DNA from: Microbacterium sp. ABRD28
GTDB taxonomy: Bacteria; Actinomycetota; Actinomycetes; Actinomycetales; Microbacteriaceae
Direction of reading: 5' to 3'
Assembly (NCBI RefSeq): GCF_003850245.1
Contig: NZ_CP031015.1
Coordinates: 2,914,001 to 2,978,000, forward strand
DNA length: 64,000 bases
Every line of letters begins with the position of its first letter. Position 1 is the stretch's first letter. Both the position numbers and the translations under genes were made by a program. Shown piece after piece: positions 45,525 to 53,138 of the stretch. The notes beneath the pieces are model-generated. The model had not been told where the DNA came from, ran no database searches, and was given only the letters and a program-made list of their open reading frames with translations.

Positions 45525-45687
45525 GTCACTTCCTCGGTGTTGGGGGGGGAACCGCGGTTGCTCAGATGGAAACAGATTCTTCGTTTCAGCCGTATTTCGT
45601 AAAGAGAAATCCGTCTCACGTCTTACGTTCAGAAGAAATCTGACGGATCAACCGGCCGTTTGTCTATAGGGAGTTGCAACGGAATCG
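45525..45687. promoter_or_regulatory. AT-rich promoter region of the SnoaL/peptide-transport operon
   Basis: 163 bp between the module-2 DHDPS gene end and the SnoaL start, notably AT-rich from 45570 to 45650. It contains the inverted repeat ATTTC-N7-GAAAT (45594-45610), CAGA-N5-TCTG (45630-45642) and TTACGTTCAGA (45623-45633). It must hold the promoter of the leftward system-2 operon; individual elements are unassigned. Confidence 0.4.
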
Positions 45688-46620
45688 TCACAGTCCGAGC
45701 TGGCGGGTCACGTCGTCCAGCTCGTCGATCACGACGCCGATGCGCCCGAGACGCTCTTCGCCCTCCGCTCCCAGCTGCGCGAACGTCGTCAGCGGCGGGC
45801 GCACCGTGCCCATCGGGAAGCCGGCTCGCTCGGCAAGCCGCTTGGAGTAGCACTGGTGACCGTAGGTGGGGTGCCCCGCGGCGATGATCGCGTCGAACCG
45901 CTTGATCAGATCGTCGATCCGTCGAGCATCCTCGATGCGTCCTTCCTCCAGCAGACCCCAGATTCCCGCGGAAGCGCGGGGGATGTAGTTGCCGTACGGA
46001 TTGACGTACCCCTTCGCGCCCAGGAGGTAGGAGTCCACCACCCGCTCACCCGCGTAGACGGTGATGGCGTCACCGGCGAGGTCGATCACGTCGCGCACGC
46101 GCGCGATGTCCTGGGAGGACTCCTTGATGTACGAGATCGTGGCGAAGTCCTTCGCCAGACGCGCGACGAGCTCAGCGCTCATGTCCACGTTCGAGGTGAC
46201 GGGATTGTTGTAGAGCATGATCGGCAGATCGACCGCTCCGACGATCGCTTCGTAGTGACGATAGATCTCGTCGTCGGTGGGCGTGTAGTAGTAGGGGGGC
46301 ACGATCATCAGGCCGTCCGCCCCGAGGTCCTGCGCCTCGACGCTGAACTGCACCGCCCGTGTCGTGGAGGCGTCGGCTGTGCCGACGAGCACGGGAATCC
46401 GCCCGTCGATGTGCTCGACGGTCGCCCCCACCAGCTCGCGACGCTCTTCCGGCGTGACCGACAGGAACTCGCCCGTCGTTCCGAGCATGATGATTCCGGG
46501 AACGCCCTCTGCGAGCTGCCAATCGAGGAACGCACGCAGCCGGTCGAGGTCGATCCGGCTGAGGTCGTCGGTGAAGGGCGTGACCGCGACGGTGTAGGAA
46601 CCCGAGAAAGTGGCGGGCAT
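45688..46620 (-). CDS. Dihydrodipicolinate synthase-family lyase/deaminase (module 2)
   Basis: A 310-residue DapA/NanA-family protein with MLGTTGEFLSV (GTTGE at 47-51), the relay Tyr137 in IMLYNNPVTSN and the Schiff-base Lys166 in ISYIKESSQD. It retains the canonical GTTGE, unlike the module-1 paralogue (GTCGE), so the two are probably not redundant. The catabolic neighbours, a DadA/HcnC-type oxidase starting 59 nt away in the other direction and an HcnA-HcnB-type fusion, argue for action on an imine or oxo acid released by that dehydrogenase. Confidence 0.87.
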   Translation of the reverse strand: MPATFSGSYTVAVTPFTDDLSRIDLDRLRAFLDWQLAEGVPGIIMLGTTGEFLSVTPEERRELVGATVEHIDGRIPVLVGTADASTTRAVQFSVEAQDLGADGLMIVPPYYYTPTDDEIYRHYEAIVGAVDLPIMLYNNPVTSNVDMSAELVARLAKDFATISYIKESSQDIARVRDVIDLAGDAITVYAGERVVDSYLLGAKGYVNPYGNYIPRASAGIWGLLEEGRIEDARRIDDLIKRFDAIIAAGHPTYGHQCYSKRLAERAGFPMGTVRPPLTTFAQLGAEGEERLGRIGVVIDELDDVTRQLGL

Positions 46621-46625
46621 GAAGT

Positions 46626-46660
46626 GACCTCTCTGCGAACAACTGTACGTAAAGTGAACA
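46626..46660. promoter_or_regulatory. Tandem operator pair F in a 59-bp divergent promoter
   Basis: On the minus strand TGTTCACTTTACGTAC (46660-46645) and TGTTCGCAGAGAGGTC (46641-46626) start 19 nt apart. The first matches the reference site at 13 of 16 positions, the second mainly in its left half. The pair fills most of the gap between the DHDPS-family gene and the DadA-like gene. Confidence 0.5.
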
Positions 46661-46679
46661 CCCAGGATACGGTGTAGGC

Positions 46680-47837
46680 ATGTTGGATCGGAAGCATCCC
46701 GGGCATGTCTTCGATGTCGCGGTGGTCGGTGGCGGCGCGAGCGGAGCTTCGGCGACCTACCATCTGAGCCGAGCCGGACTCGATGTGGTGCTCCTGGACC
46801 GCAACGATCTCAATACCGAGGCGTCTGGGCGAAACGCCGGAAGCCTCCACGGTCAGATCCAGCACGAGCCGTTCCTGGAGGAAGGTGCCGAGTGGGCGGA
46901 GGCGTGGCTGCCCGCACTGCGATTCCTGGCCGACTCCCTCACGCTCTGGGACGATCTGAGCGACGACCTGGGCACGGATCTGCAGGTGGCCAAGAAGGGC
47001 GGCATCCTCGTCGCAGACGACGTGAGCCAGCTCGCCGCGATCGAGCGGAAGGTCGCGCTCGAGAATCGGATCGGCATTCCCAGTCGGATGCTGTCCGCCG
47101 ACGAACTCCGAAGCCTCGCGCCGTGGCTCAGCGATGCCGTCGTCGGCGGAGAGCTGTGCCCCATCGAGGGGAAGGCGAATCCCCTGCTCGTCGCGCCGGC
47201 CTTCGCGCGCCGCGCCGTCGAGGCAGGAGCCCTCGTACGCACCCAGACCCCGGCGGTGGGCTTCGATCGCGACGGCGACACGCGCGTCATCCGGACCCCC
47301 GGCGGTGATGTGCGGGCGCGGCGCGTCGTCCTCGCGGGAGGGGACGGGATGCCGGACCTGGCCCGCCACTTCGACCTCGACCTGCCGATCTCGAGCGGCG
47401 CGGTGCAGGTGAGTGTCACCGAGCGCGTCGATCCGATGGTGGCGCACCTGTTCTACTACGCCGGCGGAAAGCTGACCTTCAAGCAGGCGCAGTCCGGCAC
47501 CCTGCTCATCGGCGGCGGATGGCCGGCCCGGCGCAATGCCGCCGGGGAATGGGTCGTCAACCCCGACTCGCTGCGTGCGAACCTGGCGATGGCGATCCGC
47601 ATCGCCCCGATGATCGCCGACCTCGCCCTCCTTCGCACCTGGACCGGCATCGGCAACGGAACCCCCGACCACAGCCCGATCATCGGCCCCGTGACGGCCG
47701 AGGGCGACGTCGTCGTCGGGTTCTATCCGTACATGGGCTTCACGGCGGCCCCCCTCATGGGGCGGATCCTCGCCGATCTGGCCCAGGGCAAGGATCCGGG
47801 ACTCGACCTCGCGCCGTTCGCCCCGACCCGGTTCTGA
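46680..47837 (+). CDS. DadA/HcnC-like FAD-dependent amino/imino-acid oxidase subunit (module 2)
   Basis: A 385-residue DAO-fold flavoprotein: FDVAVVGGGASGASATYHLSRAGLDVVLLDRNDLNTEASGRNAGSLHGQIQ is the FAD-binding N-terminus, and HSPIIGPVTAEGDVVVGFYPYMGFTAAPLMGRILADLAQG the typical C-terminus. It is the free-standing counterpart of the C-terminal half of the module-1 fusion: both share LNxEASGxNAGSxHxQ near the FAD site and LTFKQ/LTLKQ followed by a GGGWP motif. It should oxidise an amino or imino acid and pass electrons to the HcnA-HcnB-type protein encoded convergently 30 nt away. ATG start. Confidence 0.9.
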   Translation: MLDRKHPGHVFDVAVVGGGASGASATYHLSRAGLDVVLLDRNDLNTEASGRNAGSLHGQIQHEPFLEEGAEWAEAWLPALRFLADSLTLWDDLSDDLGTDLQVAKKGGILVADDVSQLAAIERKVALENRIGIPSRMLSADELRSLAPWLSDAVVGGELCPIEGKANPLLVAPAFARRAVEAGALVRTQTPAVGFDRDGDTRVIRTPGGDVRARRVVLAGGDGMPDLARHFDLDLPISSGAVQVSVTERVDPMVAHLFYYAGGKLTFKQAQSGTLLIGGGWPARRNAAGEWVVNPDSLRANLAMAIRIAPMIADLALLRTWTGIGNGTPDHSPIIGPVTAEGDVVVGFYPYMGFTAAPLMGRILADLAQGKDPGLDLAPFAPTRF

Positions 47838-47867
47838 GCGGGCGGAGCGCTTCCGGGCCGACGGCTC

Positions 47868-49583
47868 TCACCCCTGGGCGACGTCCCCGAGCGGAACCGG
47901 CTTGACCGGGGCCTGCGGGGCGAACCCGGAGCGCTCCGCGACGGCGACACCGGTGCGCGCAGCCTGCATCGCCGTGAGGACCGGTCCGCAGTACCGCCCC
48001 TGGCATTTGCCCATGCCGGCGCGCGTGACGCGCTTGACCGCGCCGGCCGTCGTCACGCCGTCGGTCATCGACTCGGCGAGGTCGCCGTACGTCGTGCCTT
48101 CGCAACGGCAGACCACCGTGTCGGGCCGGGCGAGCTGGTCGGTGAGGACCGGGGCGGCGAACAGCGTGTTGACGGCCCGCTGGAACGCCGCCTGACGGCG
48201 TGCGTCCGCCGCCGCCTGCCGCGGGGCGCCCGACGGCTCGCCCCGGAGGTCTCTGCGGATGGCGGCCGCAGCCAGTTTCGCCTGCGCCTGGGCGAACTTC
48301 GCGCCGCGCACGCCGGCAGTGTCTCCGATCGCGAAGACCGACTCGATCGATGTGCGGCCGTCACCGTCGGTGACCGTGCGCAACGCTCCGCGGGCCGCAT
48401 CCACCTCGTGCCGGCACCCGAGCGATCGTGCGAGATCGTTTCCCGGGAGGAAGCCGTAGCCGAGACACACCGCGTCGACGTCGAAGGAACGGAGCTCCCG
48501 CGTCATCCGCCCCTGTTCATCGATGCGCCCGATGTTCGCGCGGGAGACACCGTCTGCGGGATCCCCCTCGAGCCCCACCACGGCCGCGCCGGTGATGATC
48601 GGAACCCGGCGCGCGGTCAGCTCGGCGAGGTAACGGACGCCGTCGGCGGTGAGACCGGGGACCGCGAGGGCCATGCGCGCGACCGCGGCTGCCCGAAGCG
48701 GCGAGAAGATCCGCGCGGCCTCGACCAGCGCGACGACGTTCACTCCCCCGCGCGACAGCTCAGCGGCCAGCTGGACGTTCAAGGGGCCGTTCCCCGCCAC
48801 GAGGACACGGTCGCCGGGGGAGACCTGGTAGGACCGGAGCAGGGTCTGGCCGGCACCGGTGGTCATGACACCCGGGAGGGTCCACCCCGGGATCGGCGCG
48901 CCGCGCTCATAGGCGCCGGCGGCGATCACCACGCGTCGGGGGCGGATGATCCAGCGCTCCCGCTCCGACCGCGCGAGGAGGCGATCGGGCTCGAAGGCCG
49001 CCCACACCGTGGTGCCGAGGAGGGTACGCACCCCCGCGGTCTGAGCCGCGCGGATCAATCGGCGACCCGCGGTGTACTGCCCGTCCAGGCGGTCCTCGTC
49101 GACGTGGAACGCCGGGTCGGGCTGCTTGTAGTACTGCCCTCCGAGCTTCGGACGATCATCGACCAGCAGCACATCCAGACCCGCTGCGGCGAGATCTGTC
49201 GCAGCGACGAGACCTGCGGGCCCGGCCCCGATGACGAGGACGTCGGGCTCGATCTCGGTCTCGGGGCGCGCCGGGGCCGACGCGACGGGAACCCGACGCC
49301 GGGGCGGTTGGGTCTCGACGATCTGGCCGTCCCGCGCGGGGGTCATGCAGGCGAGCCGGGCATCCTCGCCATCGATGCGCACCGCGCACTCATGACACAC
49401 GCCCATGCCGCACCAGATCCCGCGCCGACCGCCCGTGTCATCGGCGCGATTGCCCCGCTCTCCCGCCGCGACCATCGCGCTGGCGACCGAGTCGGTGGCG
49501 GTGACGGGCACGGTGCCGCCGTCGAAGCACAGCGCGCCATCGCCCTCCGCGTCGCCGCTGATGCCGGGGGTGGTCACTCTCAT
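47868..49583 (-). CDS. HcnA-HcnB-type fusion: [2Fe-2S] domain plus FAD oxidoreductase (module 2)
   Basis: About 571 residues. An N-terminal ferredoxin-like domain carries Cys58, Cys63, Cys66 and Cys79 (WCGMGVCHEC...LAC). It is joined to an HcnB-like oxidoreductase beginning DVLVIGAGPAGLVAA (about 114), with a second motif RVLVAGNGPLNVQLA and a BFD-type site CRCEG...CQGRYC near 490-530. It is the electron-transfer partner of the DadA-like oxidase. The ATG with GAGGAG upstream is chosen; an in-frame ATG 39 nt earlier would place coding sequence over the operators. In module 1 the same A and B domains are in separate polypeptides. Confidence 0.9.
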   Translation of the reverse strand: MRVTTPGISGDAEGDGALCFDGGTVPVTATDSVASAMVAAGERGNRADDTGGRRGIWCGMGVCHECAVRIDGEDARLACMTPARDGQIVETQPPRRRVPVASAPARPETEIEPDVLVIGAGPAGLVAATDLAAAGLDVLLVDDRPKLGGQYYKQPDPAFHVDEDRLDGQYTAGRRLIRAAQTAGVRTLLGTTVWAAFEPDRLLARSERERWIIRPRRVVIAAGAYERGAPIPGWTLPGVMTTGAGQTLLRSYQVSPGDRVLVAGNGPLNVQLAAELSRGGVNVVALVEAARIFSPLRAAAVARMALAVPGLTADGVRYLAELTARRVPIITGAAVVGLEGDPADGVSRANIGRIDEQGRMTRELRSFDVDAVCLGYGFLPGNDLARSLGCRHEVDAARGALRTVTDGDGRTSIESVFAIGDTAGVRGAKFAQAQAKLAAAAIRRDLRGEPSGAPRQAAADARRQAAFQRAVNTLFAAPVLTDQLARPDTVVCRCEGTTYGDLAESMTDGVTTAGAVKRVTRAGMGKCQGRYCGPVLTAMQAARTGVAVAERSGFAPQAPVKPVPLGDVAQG

Positions 49584-49600
49584 CCGCGTCTCCTCTGTCT

Positions 49601-49635
49601 CGTTCGCAGGACGCACGTTCATTCGCCATACGAAC
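49601..49635. promoter_or_regulatory. Tandem operator pair C
   Basis: CGTTCGCAGGACGCAC at 49601-49616 (14/16 to the reference site) and CATTCGCCATACGAAC at 49620-49635 (12/16), 19 bp apart. They lie between the leftward HcnA-HcnB fusion and the rightward SDR unit. Confidence 0.65.
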
Positions 49636-49687
49636 CGGATCCATTATGCTGGTTCCCGACGTCCCGCGACCGTTCCCGGAGGCAATC

Positions 49688-49744
49688 ATGACCCGTCCGC
49701 CTGCTGATCTCCCCACGTCCGACCGCGTCGGCGGTGGACGATGA
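49688..49744 (+). CDS. 18-residue upstream ORF coupled to an SDR gene
   Basis: A short open frame MTRPPADLPTSDRVGGGR starts at an ATG 5 nt after a perfect GGAGG (49678-49682). Its TGA overlaps the ATG of the SDR gene (ATGA), while the SDR itself has only a weak site. The ribosome is probably loaded at the short ORF and re-initiates on the SDR. It is not rich in any one amino acid, so classical attenuation is unlikely. It could also be a spurious frame with the SD serving a leader. Confidence 0.5.
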   Translation: MTRPPADLPTSDRVGGGR

Positions 49745-50505
49745 GCGGGCTGGCGGGACGGACGATCCTCGTCACGGGCGCGTCCGGCGGGATCGGCCGC
49801 GCAACAGTCGAGCGGCTCGCGTCGACCGGCGCCCGGGTCATCGGGCATTGCCGCTCGAATCCCGAGGGGGCCCTGGAGGCCATCGCCGCTTTCCCCGAGG
49901 GAAAAGCCACGATCGTCCAGGCCGACCTCGCCGACCCGCAGGGCGCATCCGACCTGTGGCAGGCCGCTCTGGACTGGGCGGGACGGATCGACGTGGTGGT
50001 TCTGAATGCGGCGATGATGCCCAAGGTCGAGCTCGATGACACCGACGACGCGTGGAACGACACCTTCGAACAGGCCCTGCAGGTCAACACGCTCAGCCAG
50101 CTCACCCTCATCCGACGGTCGTTGGCGCACTTCCTGACCGAGGGCGGCGGCACGATCGTCGGACTCAGCAGTTGGGTGACACAGCGGGGAGCGGGAAACC
50201 CCAACCTCGTCGCCTACGCCGCTTCGAAGGCGGCGACGGCCGCGGCTCTGAAGACGGTCGCCCGCGCGTACGCAGCCGACGGCGTCCTGACCTACCTGAT
50301 CGCCCCCGGCGCCGTGGACACCGCGATGTCCGCCTCAGCGGGAGCCGACCGCGGCGGGCGCGACGCCGTGCTGCAGACGCTCGCCATGGGCGAGATGGTC
50401 CCGCCGGCCGAGATCGCCGAGCTCATCGCGCTGCTGGCCGGCGGTCGGGTTCGCCATCTGAGCGGCGCCACGCTCGACGTCAACGGCGCCACGTACGTGC
50501 GCTGA
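49741..50505 (+). CDS. SDR-family oxidoreductase (paralogue of 17884-18642)
   Basis: A 254-residue classical SDR: TGASGGIG (12-19), NAAM in place of NNAG, Ser143 and YAASK (Tyr159, Lys163). It resembles the SDR at 17884-18642 along its whole length, including the SSW segment and the NGATYVR C-terminus. It converges with the unusual SDR at 50516-51184, 10 nt away, and is expressed from the operator-C region. Likely interconverts hydroxy and oxo forms of a pathway intermediate. Confidence 0.92.
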   Translation: MSGLAGRTILVTGASGGIGRATVERLASTGARVIGHCRSNPEGALEAIAAFPEGKATIVQADLADPQGASDLWQAALDWAGRIDVVVLNAAMMPKVELDDTDDAWNDTFEQALQVNTLSQLTLIRRSLAHFLTEGGGTIVGLSSWVTQRGAGNPNLVAYAASKAATAAALKTVARAYAADGVLTYLIAPGAVDTAMSASAGADRGGRDAVLQTLAMGEMVPPAEIAELIALLAGGRVRHLSGATLDVNGATYVR

Positions 50506-50515
50506 CCTGCTGATC

Positions 50516-51184
50516 TCAGCGGGTGCCGACGCGCTCTTCGATGCGTTCGATGACGCTCCACCCCGACTCGATCACCACGAGGGCGCCGGTGACGTGTCGC
50601 GAGACATCGGAGGCGAGGAAGCGCAGCGCCGTCTCATCCTGATCGCCGGCGGGCGCCAGGGCGTTCACCCGCACACCGTGGGGCTGGAGCTCCTGAGCGA
50701 ACTCCCGCACCATCTGATTGATCGCCTCCGAGGTCATCGCGCGCGTGCCGCGTTCCCCGCCCGTCGCGGCACGAGTCCCCGAGTAGGCGATGATCGATCC
50801 GCGACCCCGGGCGGCCATCGCGGGAGCGAAATGGCGAAGCGCTGCCCAGCACGACGCGACCTCGGCGGCGAACGCATCGACGAGGTCCTGTTCCGCCGTC
50901 ATCGGGACAGCCGTGGTCGATCCGGCATCGGCGCAGTGGATCAGCACCTCGGTGTCGTCGAACTCCGCGGCCAACCGCTGCACGTGGGTGCCGTCGGTGA
51001 CGTCGGCTTCCCACACCTGGAAGCGGTCATCGGCGCCGAAGGCGGCCTCGAGCTGCGCGACATCCTCGTCGGCGACGATCACGCGCGCCCCGTGCCCCGC
51101 GAGCGTGCGCGCCGCCGAGCGCCCCATGGCGCCCGCGGCACCGAGGACCAGCACGGTGCGGCCGGTCAGGTCAGGGGCGGACAT
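50516..51184 (-). CDS. SDR-fold protein lacking the catalytic Tyr-Lys pair
   Basis: A 222-residue SDR-like protein with a Rossmann start VLVLGAAGAMGRSAARTLAGHGARVIVADED and the later SDR segments GRGSIIAYSGTR and GVRVNALAPAGDQDE. The active-site helix reads RAMTSEAINQMV: the position of the Tyr is Ala149 and that of the Lys is Glu153. Most likely it is not a standard oxidoreductase, and may be a binding, scaffolding or differently active protein. It is preceded by a tandem operator pair and lies 128 nt after the amino-acid importer genes. Confidence 0.82.
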   Translation of the reverse strand: MSAPDLTGRTVLVLGAAGAMGRSAARTLAGHGARVIVADEDVAQLEAAFGADDRFQVWEADVTDGTHVQRLAAEFDDTEVLIHCADAGSTTAVPMTAEQDLVDAFAAEVASCWAALRHFAPAMAARGRGSIIAYSGTRAATGGERGTRAMTSEAINQMVREFAQELQPHGVRVNALAPAGDQDETALRFLASDVSRHVTGALVVIESGWSVIERIEERVGTR

Positions 51185-51233
51185 GCCGCATCCGTCGATC
51201 GCGGGGGGTCATCACGGAAGTATCCTCGCCTCT

Positions 51234-51268
51234 TGTTCGCTTACCGCACAAACGTTCACTGTGCGTTC
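51234..51268. promoter_or_regulatory. Tandem operator pair D
   Basis: TGTTCGCTTACCGCAC at 51234-51249 (13/16) and CGTTCACTGTGCGTTC at 51253-51268, 19 bp apart, upstream of the SDR-like gene. The second copy matches the second copy of pair E at 14 of 16 positions, better than it matches the reference site. Confidence 0.6.
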
Positions 51269-51312
51269 ACCATGTCCATCTTGCCCCAGAACCACGGGGA
51301 CCGCATCCCCGA

Positions 51313-52125
51313 TCATGGGAAAGATTCGCCGGCATCCTCCGCGGAGCGCGTGTCGAGGATTCGGGAGAGGAAGCGTCGGGTGCGCTCCTCCACCGGGCGA
51401 TCGAGCACCTCTGCCGCACTGCCGCTTTCCACGATCCGTCCGTCGTCCATGAACACCACCCGGTCGGCGACCTCCCGCGCGAACTCGATCTCATGCGTGA
51501 CGACGATCATCGTCAATCCCTCGGACGCGAGGCGCCGCATGACGGAGAGCACCTCCCCGACGGTCTCGGGATCAAGGGCCGAGGTGGGCTCGTCGAAGAG
51601 CATGACGCGCGGGCGCATGGCCAGAGCCCGGGCGATCGCCGCGCGCTGCTGCTGACCGCCGGAGAGCTGCCGCGGGTAGGCCGACTCCTTGCCGCTCAGC
51701 TGTACCCACTCCAGCAGCTGTCGCGCATGGGTCTCCGCCTCGGCACGCGGGGTGCGCAGCACCTGGATCGGAGCTTCGATGATGTTCTGCAGCACCGTCA
51801 TGTGACCGAAGAGATTGAAGTTCTGGAACACCATGCCGATCTCGGTGCGCTGACGTGCGAGCTCCGCCGGGGCGATCTCGATGAGATGGCCCCGGCTCTC
51901 ACGCACCCCCACCGGCTCGTCACCGAGCCATACGATCCCCGCGGTCGGGGTCTCGAGGTGGTTGATGCAGCGCAGCAGCGTGGACTTCCCCGACCCGGAT
52001 GGACCGATCACGCAGACGACCTCGCCGCGGAAGACCTCGAGATCGACGGCATGGAGGACCGCAAGCGATCCGAAGCTCTTGCTCACCGATTGCAGACGGA
52101 TGACGGGATCGACGATCGTTGTCAT
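51313..52125 (-). CDS. Amino-acid ABC transporter ATP-binding protein (module 2)
   Basis: About 270 residues: Walker [11 protein letters not shown]-loop [13 protein letters not shown], signature [34 protein letters not shown], switch [11 protein letters not shown] HisP/GlnQ-type ATPase. The ATG overlaps the permease stop by 4 nt; the longer frame runs into the permease. Counterpart of the module-1 ATPase at 15192-15983. Confidence 0.93.
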   Translation of the reverse strand: MTTIVDPVIRLQSVSKSFGSLAVLHAVDLEVFRGEVVCVIGPSGSGKSTLLRCINHLETPTAGIVWLGDEPVGVRESRGHLIEIAPAELARQRTEIGMVFQNFNLFGHMTVLQNIIEAPIQVLRTPRAEAETHARQLLEWVQLSGKESAYPRQLSGGQQQRAAIARALAMRPRVMLFDEPTSALDPETVGEVLSVMRRLASEGLTMIVVTHEIEFAREVADRVVFMDDGRIVESGSAAEVLDRPVEERTRRFLSRILDTRSAEDAGESFP

Positions 52126-53138
52126 ACCGGCGCCTTCTCTTTCAGCCCCGAAGAGGGCGTGGTGCGGGGAAGGAGCTTGCGCAGCTTCTGGGCGTACGTG
52201 TCGGGAGCGCTGCGGGTGGCGCCGCGCGCGTAGTACTTCTCGATGTAGTGCTGGCCGATGGAGAGCACGGTCGTCAGCACGAGGTACCAGATGCACGCCA
52301 CCACCAGAAGCGGGATGGTCTCGAACGTACGCGCGTAGATCACCTGGACGGTGTAGAGAAGCTCACTGATGGCGACGATGCTGACCAGGCTCGTTCCCTT
52401 GAGCATCGAGATCACCTGGTTGCCCGTCGGTGGGACGATGACCCGCATCGCCTGCGGCAGGACGATGCGCCGCATCGCGCGACGGCGCGACATGCCGAGC
52501 GCGGCCGCAGCCTCACTCTGGCCCTGATCGACCGATTGGATGCCGGCACGGATGATCTCGGACATGTACGCACCCTCGTTCAGCCCGAGCCCGAGCAGCG
52601 CGGCGATGAGGGAGCTGACCACCGTGTTGGTGTCCCATTCGAACCACTGCGGGCCGAACGGGATCCCGAGGGTGAGCTTGGGGAGGAAGCTGGCGAGGTT
52701 GTACCAGAACAGCAGCTGCACCAGCAGGGGCGTCCCCCGGAACAGCCAGATGTAGCCATCGGCCGCCACGTTGAACAGCAGGCTGTTCGAGATCTTCATC
52801 AGGGCGAGGATCAACCCGATGAGGCAGCCGAGCACCATCGCGACCGCGGTGAGGAACAGGGTCAGGCCGACCCCCTGAAGCACGCGGGCACTGAACAGGT
52901 ACTCGCCGACGACATCCCACCGCATGGCATCGGCGGTGAGGAACTTCGAGATGATCTCGAGCACGAACAGCACCAGCAGGATGCGCAGCGCCCAGCCCGC
53001 GGCCTTCAGAGCGATCTGGCGCCCGGTGGTGGTCCGTACCCGCGGCCCCTCCGGACCTCGGCCGATCTGCAGCGTCGCCGTCAGCGGCCCCCGGCTCCGA
53101 CGATCGTCGGGTGCCTCATCTGTGCCGGTCGAGGTCAC
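52122..53138 (-). CDS. Amino-acid ABC transporter permease (module 2)
   Basis: About 338 residues with an extended Arg-rich cytoplasmic N-terminus of about 45 residues before the first helix. Family features: [42 protein letters not shown], the EAA loop [47 protein letters not shown] start overlapping the binding-protein stop. Forms a homodimeric channel. Confidence 0.93.
   Translation of the reverse strand: MTSTGTDEAPDDRRSRGPLTATLQIGRGPEGPRVRTTTGRQIALKAAGWALRILLVLFVLEIISKFLTADAMRWDVVGEYLFSARVLQGVGLTLFLTAVAMVLGCLIGLILALMKISNSLLFNVAADGYIWLFRGTPLLVQLLFWYNLASFLPKLTLGIPFGPQWFEWDTNTVVSSLIAALLGLGLNEGAYMSEIIRAGIQSVDQGQSEAAAALGMSRRRAMRRIVLPQAMRVIVPPTGNQVISMLKGTSLVSIVAISELLYTVQVIYARTFETIPLLVVACIWYLVLTTVLSIGQHYIEKYYARGATRSAPDTYAQKLRKLLPRTTPSSGLKEKAPV

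Noticed and set aside
9836..46620. Lysine-biosynthetic dapA genes
   Set aside because: Both DHDPS-family genes sit with amine/imino-acid dehydrogenases in catabolic operons, and one has lost the GTTGE motif.
46680..47837. D-amino-acid dehydrogenase dadA acting alone, paired with ald
   Set aside because: The protein is better explained as the C subunit of the module-2 complex, because its partner A-B fusion is adjacent and the ald gene has its own regulator 7 kb away.
49584..49622. N-terminal extension of the HcnA-HcnB-type protein from the ATG at 49622
   Set aside because: It would cover operator copy C1 and part of C2; the downstream ATG has a much better ribosome-binding site.
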